Of a stretch of 64,000 bases of DNA, positions 8,651 through 16,608 are shown piece by piece. Position 1 is the first letter of the stretch. Every line of letters starts with the position of its first letter. This DNA comes from DASXAI01 sp963798445. GTDB lineage: Bacteria; Actinomycetota; Acidimicrobiia; Acidimicrobiales; Ilumatobacteraceae. The stretch lies in NCBI GenBank assembly GCA_963798445.1, contig CAWCTH010000003.1, positions 1,116,001 through 1,180,000 on the forward strand, given 5' to 3'. The position numbers and the translations under genes are program-made. The notes under the pieces are model-generated. The model made no database searches. It worked only from the letters and a program-made list of their open reading frames with translations, and was not told where the DNA came from.

Positions 8651-9469
8651 GTGGAACCGAGGCAATGGTCGCTCGAGCAGTTGACCGCGGACCTGCTCCG
8701 GCTGGGAGTAGCGAGCGGCGATCTGATCATGGTGCACGCCTCGCTGCGCGCCATCGGTCCGGCGGTCGGTGGCGCCGATGGCGTCATCGATGCGCTCCAG
8801 GCGGCCATCGGGCGCGACGGCACCATCATGATGAACGTCGGAGCGCGCGACGACTGGAGCTGGATCAACGAGCGTCCTGAGGCCGACCGGGCCGAGCTGC
8901 TGCGCGACGCCGAACCGTTCGACTGCCTCACGGCGCCGGCCGATCCCGACAACGGCGTGCTGGCCGAGGTGTTCCGGATGCGACCGGAGACGAGGGTGAG
9001 CGATCATCCCGAGGGCCGCTTCGGGGCGGCCGGACCGTTGGCCGGGGACCTGCTCGACGGCGTTCCCTGGGACGACTACTACGGACCGGACTCGCCGCTC
9101 GAGCGGTTCGTGCGCGCCGGCGGGCGGTTGCTGCGCCTCGGCGCCGACCCCGACACCGTCACCCTGTTGCACTACGCCGAGTACCTGGCGCCGGTGCCCT
9201 CGAAGCGACGCGTGCGCCGGCATCGTCTCGTCGCCGGACCCGGCGGCCCGGAGCTTCGGGTCGTGGAGTGCCTCGACGACAGCGACGGGATCGCCGAGCA
9301 TCCGGGCGAGGACTACTTCGCCGTCATCCTGCAGGAGTACCTCGCCACCGGACGAGCGGCGATCGGCGCCGTCGGGGCGGCAGCCAGTGAGCTCATCGAC
9401 GGCGCCGACATCATCGGCTTCGGCGTCGGCTGGATGGCCGCGCACCTCGCCCCCACCGCGAGCTCATGA
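8651..9469 (+). CDS. AAC(3)-family N-acetyltransferase
   Basis: A 272-residue protein from GTG 8651 (VEPRQWSLEQL), the usual family length. It shows DLIMVHASLRAIG and GADGVIDALQ, which bind acetyl-CoA in the AAC(3)/YokD family, and DHPEGRFGAAG, which supplies the catalytic histidine. Family members acetylate the 3-amino group of deoxystreptamine aminoglycosides, but many chromosomal homologues have unknown substrates, so resistance should not be assumed. The following response regulator starts 80 bases downstream on the same strand. Confidence 0.88.
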   Translation: MEPRQWSLEQLTADLLRLGVASGDLIMVHASLRAIGPAVGGADGVIDALQAAIGRDGTIMMNVGARDDWSWINERPEADRAELLRDAEPFDCLTAPADPDNGVLAEVFRMRPETRVSDHPEGRFGAAGPLAGDLLDGVPWDDYYGPDSPLERFVRAGGRLLRLGADPDTVTLLHYAEYLAPVPSKRRVRRHRLVAGPGGPELRVVECLDDSDGIAEHPGEDYFAVILQEYLATGRAAIGAVGAAASELIDGADIIGFGVGWMAAHLAPTASS

Positions 9470-9548
9470 ACCAACTGCGACCCCGCCGGCGCGCGCGACG
9501 GGGTCGAGCCAAGTCGAGCGCCCCCGGTGGCTTGTACGGTGGGCGCCC

Positions 9549-10211
9549 GTGACCATCCGAGTTGTCGTCGCCGATGACAGCTACCTCCTGCGCGAAGCGG
9601 TGGCCGGCCTCGTCAACGCGACCGACGATCTCACCGTCGTGGGCCAGTGCGGCACGCTCGACGAGCTGCTGGCGTTGGTGGAACAGGAGGTGCCCGACGT
9701 GGTGGTCACCGACATCCGCATGCCCCCGACCGGCACGGACGAGGGGATCCAGGCCGCCGCCCGCATCCGGGCCAGCCACCCGGAGATCGGGGTCGTGGTG
9801 CTCAGCCAGTACGCCACCCCGTCGTACGCCATCGCCCTGCTGGAGGGCGGTTCCCAGGGTCGGGCCTACCTCCTGAAGGATCGGGTGGCCCACGCCGACG
9901 AGCTGGCCGCCGCGGTGCGGGCGGTCGCCGCCGGTGGGTCGGTCATCGACCCGAAGGTGGTGGAGGAAGTCGTGAGCGCCCGCTCCCCGGCGGCCTCACC
10001 GCTCGATCGCCTCACCCCGCGCGAGCGCGAGATCCTGGGCGAGATCGCGCAGGGCAAGAGCAACGCCGCCATCGCCGGCTCACTGGTGCTGAGCGAGCGG
10101 GCCGTCGAGAAGCACATCAACTCGATCCTGTCGAAGCTGCAGCTCAGCGACGAGCCAGACGTGAACCGCCGGGTCAAGGCGGTCCTGGTGTACCTCGCCC
10201 AGCCCGGCTGA
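9549..10211 (+). CDS. NarL-type response regulator (REC-LuxR HTH)
   Basis: A 220-residue protein from GTG 9549. The receiver has the acidic pair ADD (8-10), the phosphoacceptor Asp55 in VVVTDIRMPP, and the Lys in AYLLKDR. A LuxR-type helix-turn-helix follows from about residue 150 (LTPREREILGEIAQGKSNAAIA, then ERAVEKHINSILSKL). It probably binds DNA when phosphorylated by the kinase encoded convergently at 10303-12486. Its receiver is strikingly like that of the response regulator-cyclase at 13208-14527 (shared DIRMPP, GIVxLSQ-like strand, SYAxxLLxxGS, YLLKDR), suggesting one kinase feeds both. Confidence 0.93.
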   Translation: MTIRVVVADDSYLLREAVAGLVNATDDLTVVGQCGTLDELLALVEQEVPDVVVTDIRMPPTGTDEGIQAAARIRASHPEIGVVVLSQYATPSYAIALLEGGSQGRAYLLKDRVAHADELAAAVRAVAAGGSVIDPKVVEEVVSARSPAASPLDRLTPREREILGEIAQGKSNAAIAGSLVLSERAVEKHINSILSKLQLSDEPDVNRRVKAVLVYLAQPG

Positions 10212-10225
10212 GCCCGCCCCACCGT

Positions 10226-10274
10226 GAACTGACGCGGTTTTCGGTCAATTACGACACTCGGCGTACATCAGTTC
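10226..10274. repeat. Palindromic ~50-base intergenic element, copy 1
   Basis: Outer arms GAACTGA (10226-10232) and TCAGTTC (10268-10274) flank a 35-base middle, between the convergent response regulator and kinase genes. Read on the minus strand it lines up with 21581-21630: same outer arms, same GAACTGATG start and CGCGTCAGTTC end, near-equal length. It may act as a bidirectional terminator here. Confidence 0.55.
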
Positions 10275-10302
10275 GCCGGTGCCACCGGGCTGGCGGCAGA
10301 TG

Positions 10303-12486
10303 TCAGGGTTGGTCGAGCGAGGGTTGGTCGAGGGGCAGGGTGCCGGAGATGGTCGTGCCGGCGCCCACCTCGGACCGCACCTCGAGACGGCCCCCGAAGG
10401 CGCCCAACCGATCGGTCATGTTCACGAAGCCGTGGCCCCCTTGCGCTACCGGGTTCACGACAAAGCCCGCCCCGTCGTCGGTCACCTCGAACCGCAGCGA
10501 CCCGCCTTCCTCCCACACCCGCACGTCGATCACCGCACCGTCGCCGGCGTGCTTGCCGGCGTTCTGCAGCGCCTCCAGCACACAGAAGTACACCGCCGCT
10601 TCCATCTCGGCGCTGTAGCGACCGACGGACACGGCGTCGACCGTGGTCGGCAGCGCCGCCCTCGACGCGGCCGAGTGGAGCGCATCGCCCAGACCGCTCG
10701 ACACCAGCAGCGGGGGGAAGATCCCGTGGGCCAGCGAGCGGAGCTCTTGGATGGCCTCCTGCACGTTGCCCTTGATCTCGTCGATCATCGCCTTGGCGTC
10801 GTCGGGATGATCGTCGACCTCGTCGCCGGCGAGCCGCAGCTTGATGGCCAGCGCCACCAGGTGCTGCTGGGCGCCGTCGTGCAGGTTCCGCTCGAGCTTG
10901 CGCCGCTCGGCATCGCCGGCGGCCACGATGCGGGCACGCGACTGCTGCAACTCCTCGTTGCGCACCCGCAGCTCGTCCAGGCTGGCCTGCAACGCCGTGT
11001 CGAGCTGCATGTTGTGGATGGCGAGGGCGAACTGGCGGGCCAGATCCGACAGGGCCTGGTCCTCGGCTTCGGTGAACGGATCGCTTTCGGGTCGCCGGCG
11101 CAGGACGATGAGACCGAGCAGCTCGCCGGCGTGGGCCACCGGGGCGACCCGCATCACGGCCGATCCGTCCGGCCCCACGATGGCCGGGAGCCAGATGTCG
11201 AGCCACGTGCCGCCGCTCACCCCGGCGCGCGCCACGACCGGCAGCTCCTTGGGGCCGATGAGGAGGGGCGGCGGTTGGCGATGGGGCACCCCGGCGGCCA
11301 GCTCGTAGTGGCCGTCTTGGCCGGTCCACACCTCCGACGACACGAGCGCCATGCTCTTGCGCAGGCTCTCGGCCAGTTGCAGCAGCAGCTCGTCCATCGG
11401 CAGGGCGCGGGTGAGGTGGTGGCCGAAGGTGCGCAGGGTGGCATCCGGTGCCTCCCGCTCGCCGTAGACCAGCCGGTTGGCCCGCTCCGTGAGCCAGCGC
11501 CGCGCCGGGAGGTACAGCACCGCGGCCAGGCCGGCGGCCGCCATCGACAGCAGGAGGAGGGCGCGCTCGTCGTCGGTGGGCGAGCGTCCGAGGCCCAGCA
11601 CCACGACCACATAGATGGCCACGACCAGCGCGGTGAGCCCGGCGATGGCCACCGTGTGGGTCAGCAGGATGTCGACGCGAGCCACCATCTTCGGGTAGGT
11701 CCCCACGATGAGGGCGATGGGCAGCAGCCCGGTGAGCGCCAACGCGATGGCGGGCACCTGATCGGGCCACCCCGTCAGGACGCGCAGGGCGGCGACCACG
11801 AGTCCCGCCTCGGCGGCCACCGCGAGGCCCCAGCCGAACCACTGCATCCGGCGACGGTCCACGGCGCCGGCCGTGAGGTAGCGCTCGTGCGACGCGTACA
11901 GGCCGGCGGCCAGCGCCAGTACCCACAAGATGACCAGCGGCCAGGCGACGAGGGTGGAGCGGTCGGCCAGCAGGGCCAGGCCGGTGACGACGGCCACGAC
12001 GTAGCCGGCGACGACCGCGTTGCGCCGTCCGGTCGTGGTCAGCCGGCCGTCGGCCAGGCCGAAGAGCAGGTGCATGGCGATGGCGGGCAGCAGGGCGGCG
12101 CTCAGCCGCAGCACGAGATCGACGGCGAGGTCGGCGCCGCCGGTGAGCTCGTCGCGCCGAGCGAGAGCGGCGGCGAGGGTGCCGGCACCCCCGGCGATGG
12201 CACCCGCCAGCACGATGGGAGCGAGACGGTCGTTACGGCGCCGGACGCCCAGGAACGCTCCGGCGGCGGCCCACAACCCCACCACGAACGGGCGGACGAC
12301 CTCGATGGCGAGGGGCCCGTCGCCCACGGCCACGACGAGAGCGGCGAGCGCCAGGACGCCGGCGAGCGGGGCGGCCAGCAAGCAGACGGCGGGGGCCAGC
12401 GCCGCCGGCGCCGAATCCGTTGATGCCGGCGCGCTCAGGAGCACGGACCGGTCGGCAGGGGCATCGCGGTCGGCGAGCATGCTCAA
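10303..12486 (-). CDS. Membrane sensor histidine kinase (HisKA_3, NarX/LiaS type)
   Basis: Up to 727 residues (TTG 12486, or ATG 12480 for 725). The N-terminal ~330 residues contain about eight or nine hydrophobic helices, so sensing is probably within or near the membrane. A GAF-like region covers about 350-500. The HisKA_3 dimerisation helix reads ERNLHDGAQQH with the phosphoacceptor His near 534-536. The ATPase domain has EALQNAGKHA (N box), DDGAGF and GGHGFVNM. The gene start overlaps the stop of the ABC ATPase, which in turn overlaps the stop of the response regulator-cyclase, so transcription probably runs cyclase - ATPase - kinase. Two cognate receivers lie in the neighbourhood. Confidence 0.92.
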   Translation of the reverse strand: MSMLADRDAPADRSVLLSAPASTDSAPAALAPAVCLLAAPLAGVLALAALVVAVGDGPLAIEVVRPFVVGLWAAAGAFLGVRRRNDRLAPIVLAGAIAGGAGTLAAALARRDELTGGADLAVDLVLRLSAALLPAIAMHLLFGLADGRLTTTGRRNAVVAGYVVAVVTGLALLADRSTLVAWPLVILWVLALAAGLYASHERYLTAGAVDRRRMQWFGWGLAVAAEAGLVVAALRVLTGWPDQVPAIALALTGLLPIALIVGTYPKMVARVDILLTHTVAIAGLTALVVAIYVVVVLGLGRSPTDDERALLLLSMAAAGLAAVLYLPARRWLTERANRLVYGEREAPDATLRTFGHHLTRALPMDELLLQLAESLRKSMALVSSEVWTGQDGHYELAAGVPHRQPPPLLIGPKELPVVARAGVSGGTWLDIWLPAIVGPDGSAVMRVAPVAHAGELLGLIVLRRRPESDPFTEAEDQALSDLARQFALAIHNMQLDTALQASLDELRVRNEELQQSRARIVAAGDAERRKLERNLHDGAQQHLVALAIKLRLAGDEVDDHPDDAKAMIDEIKGNVQEAIQELRSLAHGIFPPLLVSSGLGDALHSAASRAALPTTVDAVSVGRYSAEMEAAVYFCVLEALQNAGKHAGDGAVIDVRVWEEGGSLRFEVTDDGAGFVVNPVAQGGHGFVNMTDRLGAFGGRLEVRSEVGAGTTISGTLPLDQPSLDQP

Positions 12487-13211
12487 CCGTCGTCGACCAC
12501 GCGGCCGTCCTTCATGCGCACGATCCGCTGGGCGGCGTCGGCCACCGGCTGGTCGTGGGTGACGAGCACGATCGTCTGGCCTCCCTGGTGGAGGCGGCGG
12601 AACAGCTCCAGCACCTCGTCGCCGCCCTCGCTGTCGAGGGCGCCTGTGGGCTCATCGGCCAGCACCAGCGTCGGTTCGTTGGCGAGGGCTCGGGCGATGG
12701 CCAGCCGCTGGCGCTGCCCGCCGGACAGCACGCCCGGCGGCTGCTTGGCCTTCTCGCCGATGCCGAGCAGGTCCAGGAGATCGCGGGCACGGGACTCGGC
12801 CGGCCGCCGCTTGCGCCCGGCGATGACCGCCGGCATCACCACGTTCTCGAGCACGGTCATGCCCTCGAGGAGGTTGAAGAACTGGAACACGATCCCCACG
12901 TGCCTGCGGCGCATGATGGCGAGCGCGTTCTCGTCCATGCCGGCCAGGGACTCACCCGCCACCACGATCTCGCCCTCGTCGGGCACGTCCAGCCCGGCGA
13001 TCATGTTCAACAGGGTCGACTTGCCGCAGCCCGACGGGCCCATGACGGCGACGAACTCACCGTGGCGCACCGTCAGGTCGGCACCCCGCAACGCCCGCAC
13101 CGGTGCGGTGTCCTGTTCGAAGGTGCGGTAGACGGCGTGCACCTCGACGGCATCGCCGACCGCCGGCTCGAGCGGTCGCGTGTCAGGGGTGGTGGTCTGG
13201 GGAGCGCTCAT
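12483..13211 (-). CDS. ABC transporter ATPase, MacB/LolD type
   Basis: A 242-residue protein from ATG 13211, whose ATG overlaps the TGA of the upstream cyclase gene (ATGA at 13208-13211). It has Walker A GPSGCGKST, the Q-loop GIVFQFFNLL, signature LSGGQRQRLA, Walker B LVLADEPTGALD and the switch His in LVTHD. This is the MacB/LolD/FtsE class that works with FtsX-domain permeases. The matching permease is probably the two-domain FtsX protein at 16609-19005, separated from it by the cyclase gene and the divergent cNMP/metallo-hydrolase pair. Such pairs perform mechanotransmission, lipid or peptide export, or cell-wall hydrolase control; the substrate is unknown. Confidence 0.93.
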   Translation of the reverse strand: MSAPQTTTPDTRPLEPAVGDAVEVHAVYRTFEQDTAPVRALRGADLTVRHGEFVAVMGPSGCGKSTLLNMIAGLDVPDEGEIVVAGESLAGMDENALAIMRRRHVGIVFQFFNLLEGMTVLENVVMPAVIAGRKRRPAESRARDLLDLLGIGEKAKQPPGVLSGGQRQRLAIARALANEPTLVLADEPTGALDSEGGDEVLELFRRLHQGGQTIVLVTHDQPVADAAQRIVRMKDGRVVDDG

Positions 13212-14527
13212 TGGTCCGTCCTCGCAGGAGATCCGATGCGATAGGCGACGACCGGCGTGTCGCGCCCCTTCACCAGTTGCGGTTCCAGCTTGTCGACATC
13301 GCACGGCGGCGTGGTGATCGCCGCCCACGTAGGTTCGCTCAAGACGGTCTGGCCCGGTTCGGCGAACTGCTGCAGGCGCTGGCAGAGGTTCACGGCGTCA
13401 CCGACGAGCGTGTACTCGACCCGCTCTTCACTGCCGAGCAACGCCGCCGCCACGGACCCGGTGCTGAGCCCGATGCCCAGGCCGAACGGTGCCCGTTGCT
13501 CCGCCACCCACTCGTCGTTCACGATCTGCTGGGCGGCGTGCATGGCCAGTGCCGCCGCCAGTGCACGGTCGGCATGGTCGGCGCACGATTCGGGTGCTCC
13601 GAACACGGCCATCACAGCGTCGCCGACGTACTGCATCACGGTGCCACCGCACGCAAGGATGGCACGGTTCATCTCGGCCCGGTGCCGGTTGAGCTGGCCG
13701 GCCAGCACCGCAGGATCGGCGTGCTCGGCGATCGTGGTGTAACCACGGATGTCACTCATCAGCACGGTCACATCGAGTCGTTCGGTCTCACCGAAGCCGC
13801 GGCCACCCGCGACCAGTCGCTCGGCCACGCCTGTCGGCAGCAGGCGGCTCAGGGTCTCGCCTTGCTCTTCGCGCTCGACGATGGCCTGGTGCAGTCGCCG
13901 CAGCCGCTCCAGCGCGCCGGCCTGCCCCGACGAGACGCCGTCGGCCAGGTTGCGGAACAGGGCCTCGATGCGGTTCTCCACCACGGTGGGGGTCGATCTC
14001 GAGGCGGCCGCGATGGCCTTGATGGTGCGACCCGCGGCCACCTGCCCGAGCAGGTCGTCATCTTCGGCGCTCAGGCCACCGGTACGGCGCACCGGGTTCA
14101 GGAGCGCCGCGACGATGATGGGGTCGAGCATGGAACCGCCACTGGCCACCTCGCGGATGGCCCGGGCCAGCTGGTCGCCCTCGGCGATGCGGTCCTTCAA
14201 GAGGTAGGCGTAACCCGCCGACCCCTCCGACAAGAGGCTCACGGCGTAGTCGGGGTCGTCGAACTGGCTCAGGATCACGATCCCCGTGCCCGGATGACGC
14301 TTGCGGATCTCCTTGGCGGCGTCGATGCCCTCGCGCTGGAAGTTCGGGGGCATGCGGATGTCGCTCACCACCACGTCGGGGTGCAACAGCTCGGCCCCGG
14401 AGACGAGCCCGTCATAGTCCTCGGCCACCCCGACGACTTCGACATCGACGTCGCGCTCGAGCATGGCCCGGACCCCTTCGCGAATGATGACGCTGTCATC
14501 GGCCAAGAACACAGAGATCGCAACCAC
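13208..14527 (-). CDS. Response regulator-class III adenylate/guanylate cyclase
   Basis: About 439 residues from GTG 14527; ATG 14578 is an alternative and neither has a clear Shine-Dalgarno. The receiver (about 5-125) has LADDS, phosphoacceptor Asp56 (VVVSDIRMPP) and Lys in YLLKDR. Residues about 150-200 (LSAEDDDLLGQVAAGRTIKA...) align with the LuxR helix-turn-helix of the neighbouring regulator but have lost its hallmark residues (LTPRERE became LSAEDDD). After a coiled linker comes a class III cyclase domain: LMSDIRGYT supplies the first metal Asp, QYVGDAVMAVF the second, and VGDAVNLCQRL the Asn/Arg region, so it looks active. It probably makes cAMP on phosphorylation. It heads a cyclase - ABC ATPase - kinase operon and is divergent from the cNMP receptor gene. 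Confidence 0.9.
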   Translation of the reverse strand: MVAISVFLADDSVIIREGVRAMLERDVDVEVVGVAEDYDGLVSGAELLHPDVVVSDIRMPPNFQREGIDAAKEIRKRHPGTGIVILSQFDDPDYAVSLLSEGSAGYAYLLKDRIAEGDQLARAIREVASGGSMLDPIIVAALLNPVRRTGGLSAEDDDLLGQVAAGRTIKAIAAASRSTPTVVENRIEALFRNLADGVSSGQAGALERLRRLHQAIVEREEQGETLSRLLPTGVAERLVAGGRGFGETERLDVTVLMSDIRGYTTIAEHADPAVLAGQLNRHRAEMNRAILACGGTVMQYVGDAVMAVFGAPESCADHADRALAAALAMHAAQQIVNDEWVAEQRAPFGLGIGLSTGSVAAALLGSEERVEYTLVGDAVNLCQRLQQFAEPGQTVLSEPTWAAITTPPCDVDKLEPQLVKGRDTPVVAYRIGSPARTDQ

Positions 14528-14681
14528 GAGCTCAATGAACCAGAACGGCGACTCGAACCCAAGGGTGCCATCAGGCATCCAGTAGTGGTGACAGCCACAC
14601 CGCCCGGAGGCCTGCCCGTCACCTGGTCCTCGGGTCGTTTGCGGTGCACGATGATCGGACCTGAGCACCGTGAGGTTGGCC

Positions 14682-15701
14682 ATGGAAGTCCGAAGCTCCA
14701 TCACCACGATCTCGTGGATCCCGTCAGAAGCGGTCGAAGGCCTCGCCGACGCCGCCTTCAAGGCCGGTTTCACGCACTACGACCTGGCCCCGCCCGACAT
14801 GATCGGGCCCGATGTGGCCAGCGCGCTGGAGGAGCTGCGCCAGGCCGACCGGTTCCGATTCGCCAACCACCTCGCCGCCGCGGCCGACTTCGACGACGAC
14901 GGGCGCTGCGTGCGCGCCAACTACCTCGGCGGTGGTGCCATCGGGTCCACGACCGTGCGGTTCGGCAAACGCTTCACGGTCGCCGCCGTGAGCCTGCCCG
15001 ACCGCCAGGCCGAGCCGGAGATCGGCGACGGCTGGGTGCGGTTCGTGCAGACCGCGGGTGGACGCACCGGTGTGCCGGCGCCTCGACCCGTACGCCGGGC
15101 GCCGTTCGTACAGTTCCTGGCCCCGATCGCGTGGTCCACCGTCGAGCTCGTGCTCTTCGCCGACGGTCGGGCCGAGGGCCGGCTGGTGGGCGCCTCGCCG
15201 TTCCCGCGGCACTGGATCTACGACGAGACGGGCACGCTGGAAGCCAAGACCGGCATGACCGACTTCAAGAACTGGGCGTCCAACGCCTTCGGCTCCCACA
15301 CCCCCTGGGGTGATGAGGACTCACCCGCCGTCGTCACTGCGGTCGAGACCGCGCTCGAGCGGCAGCTCTCCAACGTGATCATGCGGGGCGGCGCCAAGCC
15401 GGAGGTGCGCCACATCGACGCCGGTGCGTGCCTCACGACCCAAGGCGACCACAGCGACGAGCTCTACCTGCTGCTCGACGGTGTCCTGGCCGTCGAGGTC
15501 GACGATCGCAGCTGGGCCGAGGTCGGCCCCGGCGCCGTGCTCGGCGAGCGGGCCATCCTCGAAGGCCACACCCGGACGTCGACCCTGCGGGCGGTCACGC
15601 CGTGCCGTGTCGCGGTGGCGACGCCGGCCCAGATCGACCGAGCCGAGCTGGCGGCCCTGTCGGCCGGCCATCGTCGTGAGGAGCAGGCGGCCTCCGACTG
15701 A
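14682..15701 (+). CDS. Cyclic-nucleotide-binding protein with novel N-terminal domain
   Basis: A 339-residue protein from ATG 14682 (MEVRSSITT); an upstream in-frame start at 14670 is possible. The C-terminal ~100 residues form a CRP-like cNMP-binding beta-roll: GDHSDELYLLLDGVLAV, then the phosphate-binding cassette GAVLGERAILEG followed by HTRTSTLRA, whose Glu and Arg are the usual ribose and phosphate contacts. There is no helix-turn-helix after it. The N-terminal ~230 residues match no family I recognise. No signal peptide or membrane segment is evident. Its stop overlaps the next start (TGATG), and it is divergent from the cyclase gene, so it is the likely receptor of that messenger. Confidence 0.85.
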   Translation: MEVRSSITTISWIPSEAVEGLADAAFKAGFTHYDLAPPDMIGPDVASALEELRQADRFRFANHLAAAADFDDDGRCVRANYLGGGAIGSTTVRFGKRFTVAAVSLPDRQAEPEIGDGWVRFVQTAGGRTGVPAPRPVRRAPFVQFLAPIAWSTVELVLFADGRAEGRLVGASPFPRHWIYDETGTLEAKTGMTDFKNWASNAFGSHTPWGDEDSPAVVTAVETALERQLSNVIMRGGAKPEVRHIDAGACLTTQGDHSDELYLLLDGVLAVEVDDRSWAEVGPGAVLGERAILEGHTRTSTLRAVTPCRVAVATPAQIDRAELAALSAGHRREEQAASD

Positions 15702-16564
15702 TGCGCGTCCACCTCTGCGGGGTGCGGGGGTCCATGCCCGCCGCCGGCGCGGACTTCCAGCGCGTCGGCGGCAACACCTCGTGCGTGGCCGTGGCTCATG
15801 ACGGCGAGGCCCGTCCGCAGCTGCTGCTCGACGGGGGTACCGGCCTGCGCAACGTGGCCGGCCTGCTGGACGGCGCGCCCTTCCGGGGCAGCCTCTTGCT
15901 CAGCCACCTCCACTGGGATCACGCCCAGGGTCTCCCGTTCTTCACTGCCGGCGACCGGACCGACGCCGTCGTGGACGTGCGCCTGCCGGCGGTCGACGGC
16001 GATGCCGTGCCCATGGTCGATGCGGTCGATGCGGCGCACATCCTTGACCCGATGATGGGCCCGCCGTTCTTCCCGATCACCACCGCCTCACTGCGCGGGT
16101 GCTGGCACTTCTCCACCCTGGACGAGGGTCGCCTCGAGGCGGCGGGCTTCCAGGTGCTGGCGCGCCGGCTGCCCCACCCGGGAGGCACGACGTTCGGCCT
16201 GCGTGTCAGTGACGGGCGGTCGTCGATGGCTTACGTGCCTGATCACGGACCGCTCGCCCTCGGCCCCGGACCTGACGGATGGGGTCCGTACCACGAGGCC
16301 GTGATCGAGCTGGTCGACGGCGTCGACCTGTTGCTCCACGACGGCCAGTACCGAGCCGTCGAGCTGGCGGCCAAGGCCGGCTTCGGCCACTCGGCGGCCG
16401 AGTACGCCGTCGCCCTCGCGCGGCGCGCCGCCGTCGGGCGGCTGCTGCTGTTCCACCACGACCCCTGGCGCACCGACGACGAGGTCGATGCCATCGTGGA
16501 GAGCTTCGCCCGCTGCACGCCGAGCGTGGCCGCCGCGGTCGAGGGCGACACGATCCAGCTCTGA
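15701..16564 (+). CDS. Metallo-beta-lactamase-fold hydrolase, probable cyclic-nucleotide phosphodiesterase
   Basis: A 287-residue protein with start MRVHLCGVRGSMPAAG and the metal-binding motif SHLHWDHAQG (HxHxDH). Downstream ligands appear in LPHPGG, PDHG and FHHDP. The opening GxRGSxP and the fold resemble the group with RNase Z, PhnP and cyclic-nucleotide phosphodiesterases. Its ATG shares one base with the stop of the cNMP-binding protein (15701), implying tight co-translation. With a cyclase and a receptor next door, removing the cyclic nucleotide is the most economical role. This is inference; other phosphodiester or lactone substrates are possible. Confidence 0.82.
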   Translation: MRVHLCGVRGSMPAAGADFQRVGGNTSCVAVAHDGEARPQLLLDGGTGLRNVAGLLDGAPFRGSLLLSHLHWDHAQGLPFFTAGDRTDAVVDVRLPAVDGDAVPMVDAVDAAHILDPMMGPPFFPITTASLRGCWHFSTLDEGRLEAAGFQVLARRLPHPGGTTFGLRVSDGRSSMAYVPDHGPLALGPGPDGWGPYHEAVIELVDGVDLLLHDGQYRAVELAAKAGFGHSAAEYAVALARRAAVGRLLLFHHDPWRTDDEVDAIVESFARCTPSVAAAVEGDTIQL

Positions 16565-16608
16565 CGGCGCGGGCGAGGCACGTGCGGGTCGGGCGCACGC
16601 GCCGCCCG

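Noticed and set aside
8651..9469. Aminoglycoside resistance gene
   Set aside because: The AAC(3) fold is clear, but chromosomal relatives often have other substrates and no mobile context exists, so only the family is called.
10303..12423. Long plus-strand open frame opposite the histidine kinase
   Set aside because: The minus-strand frame shows all kinase motifs in order; the plus frame is His/Gly/Gln-rich shadow.
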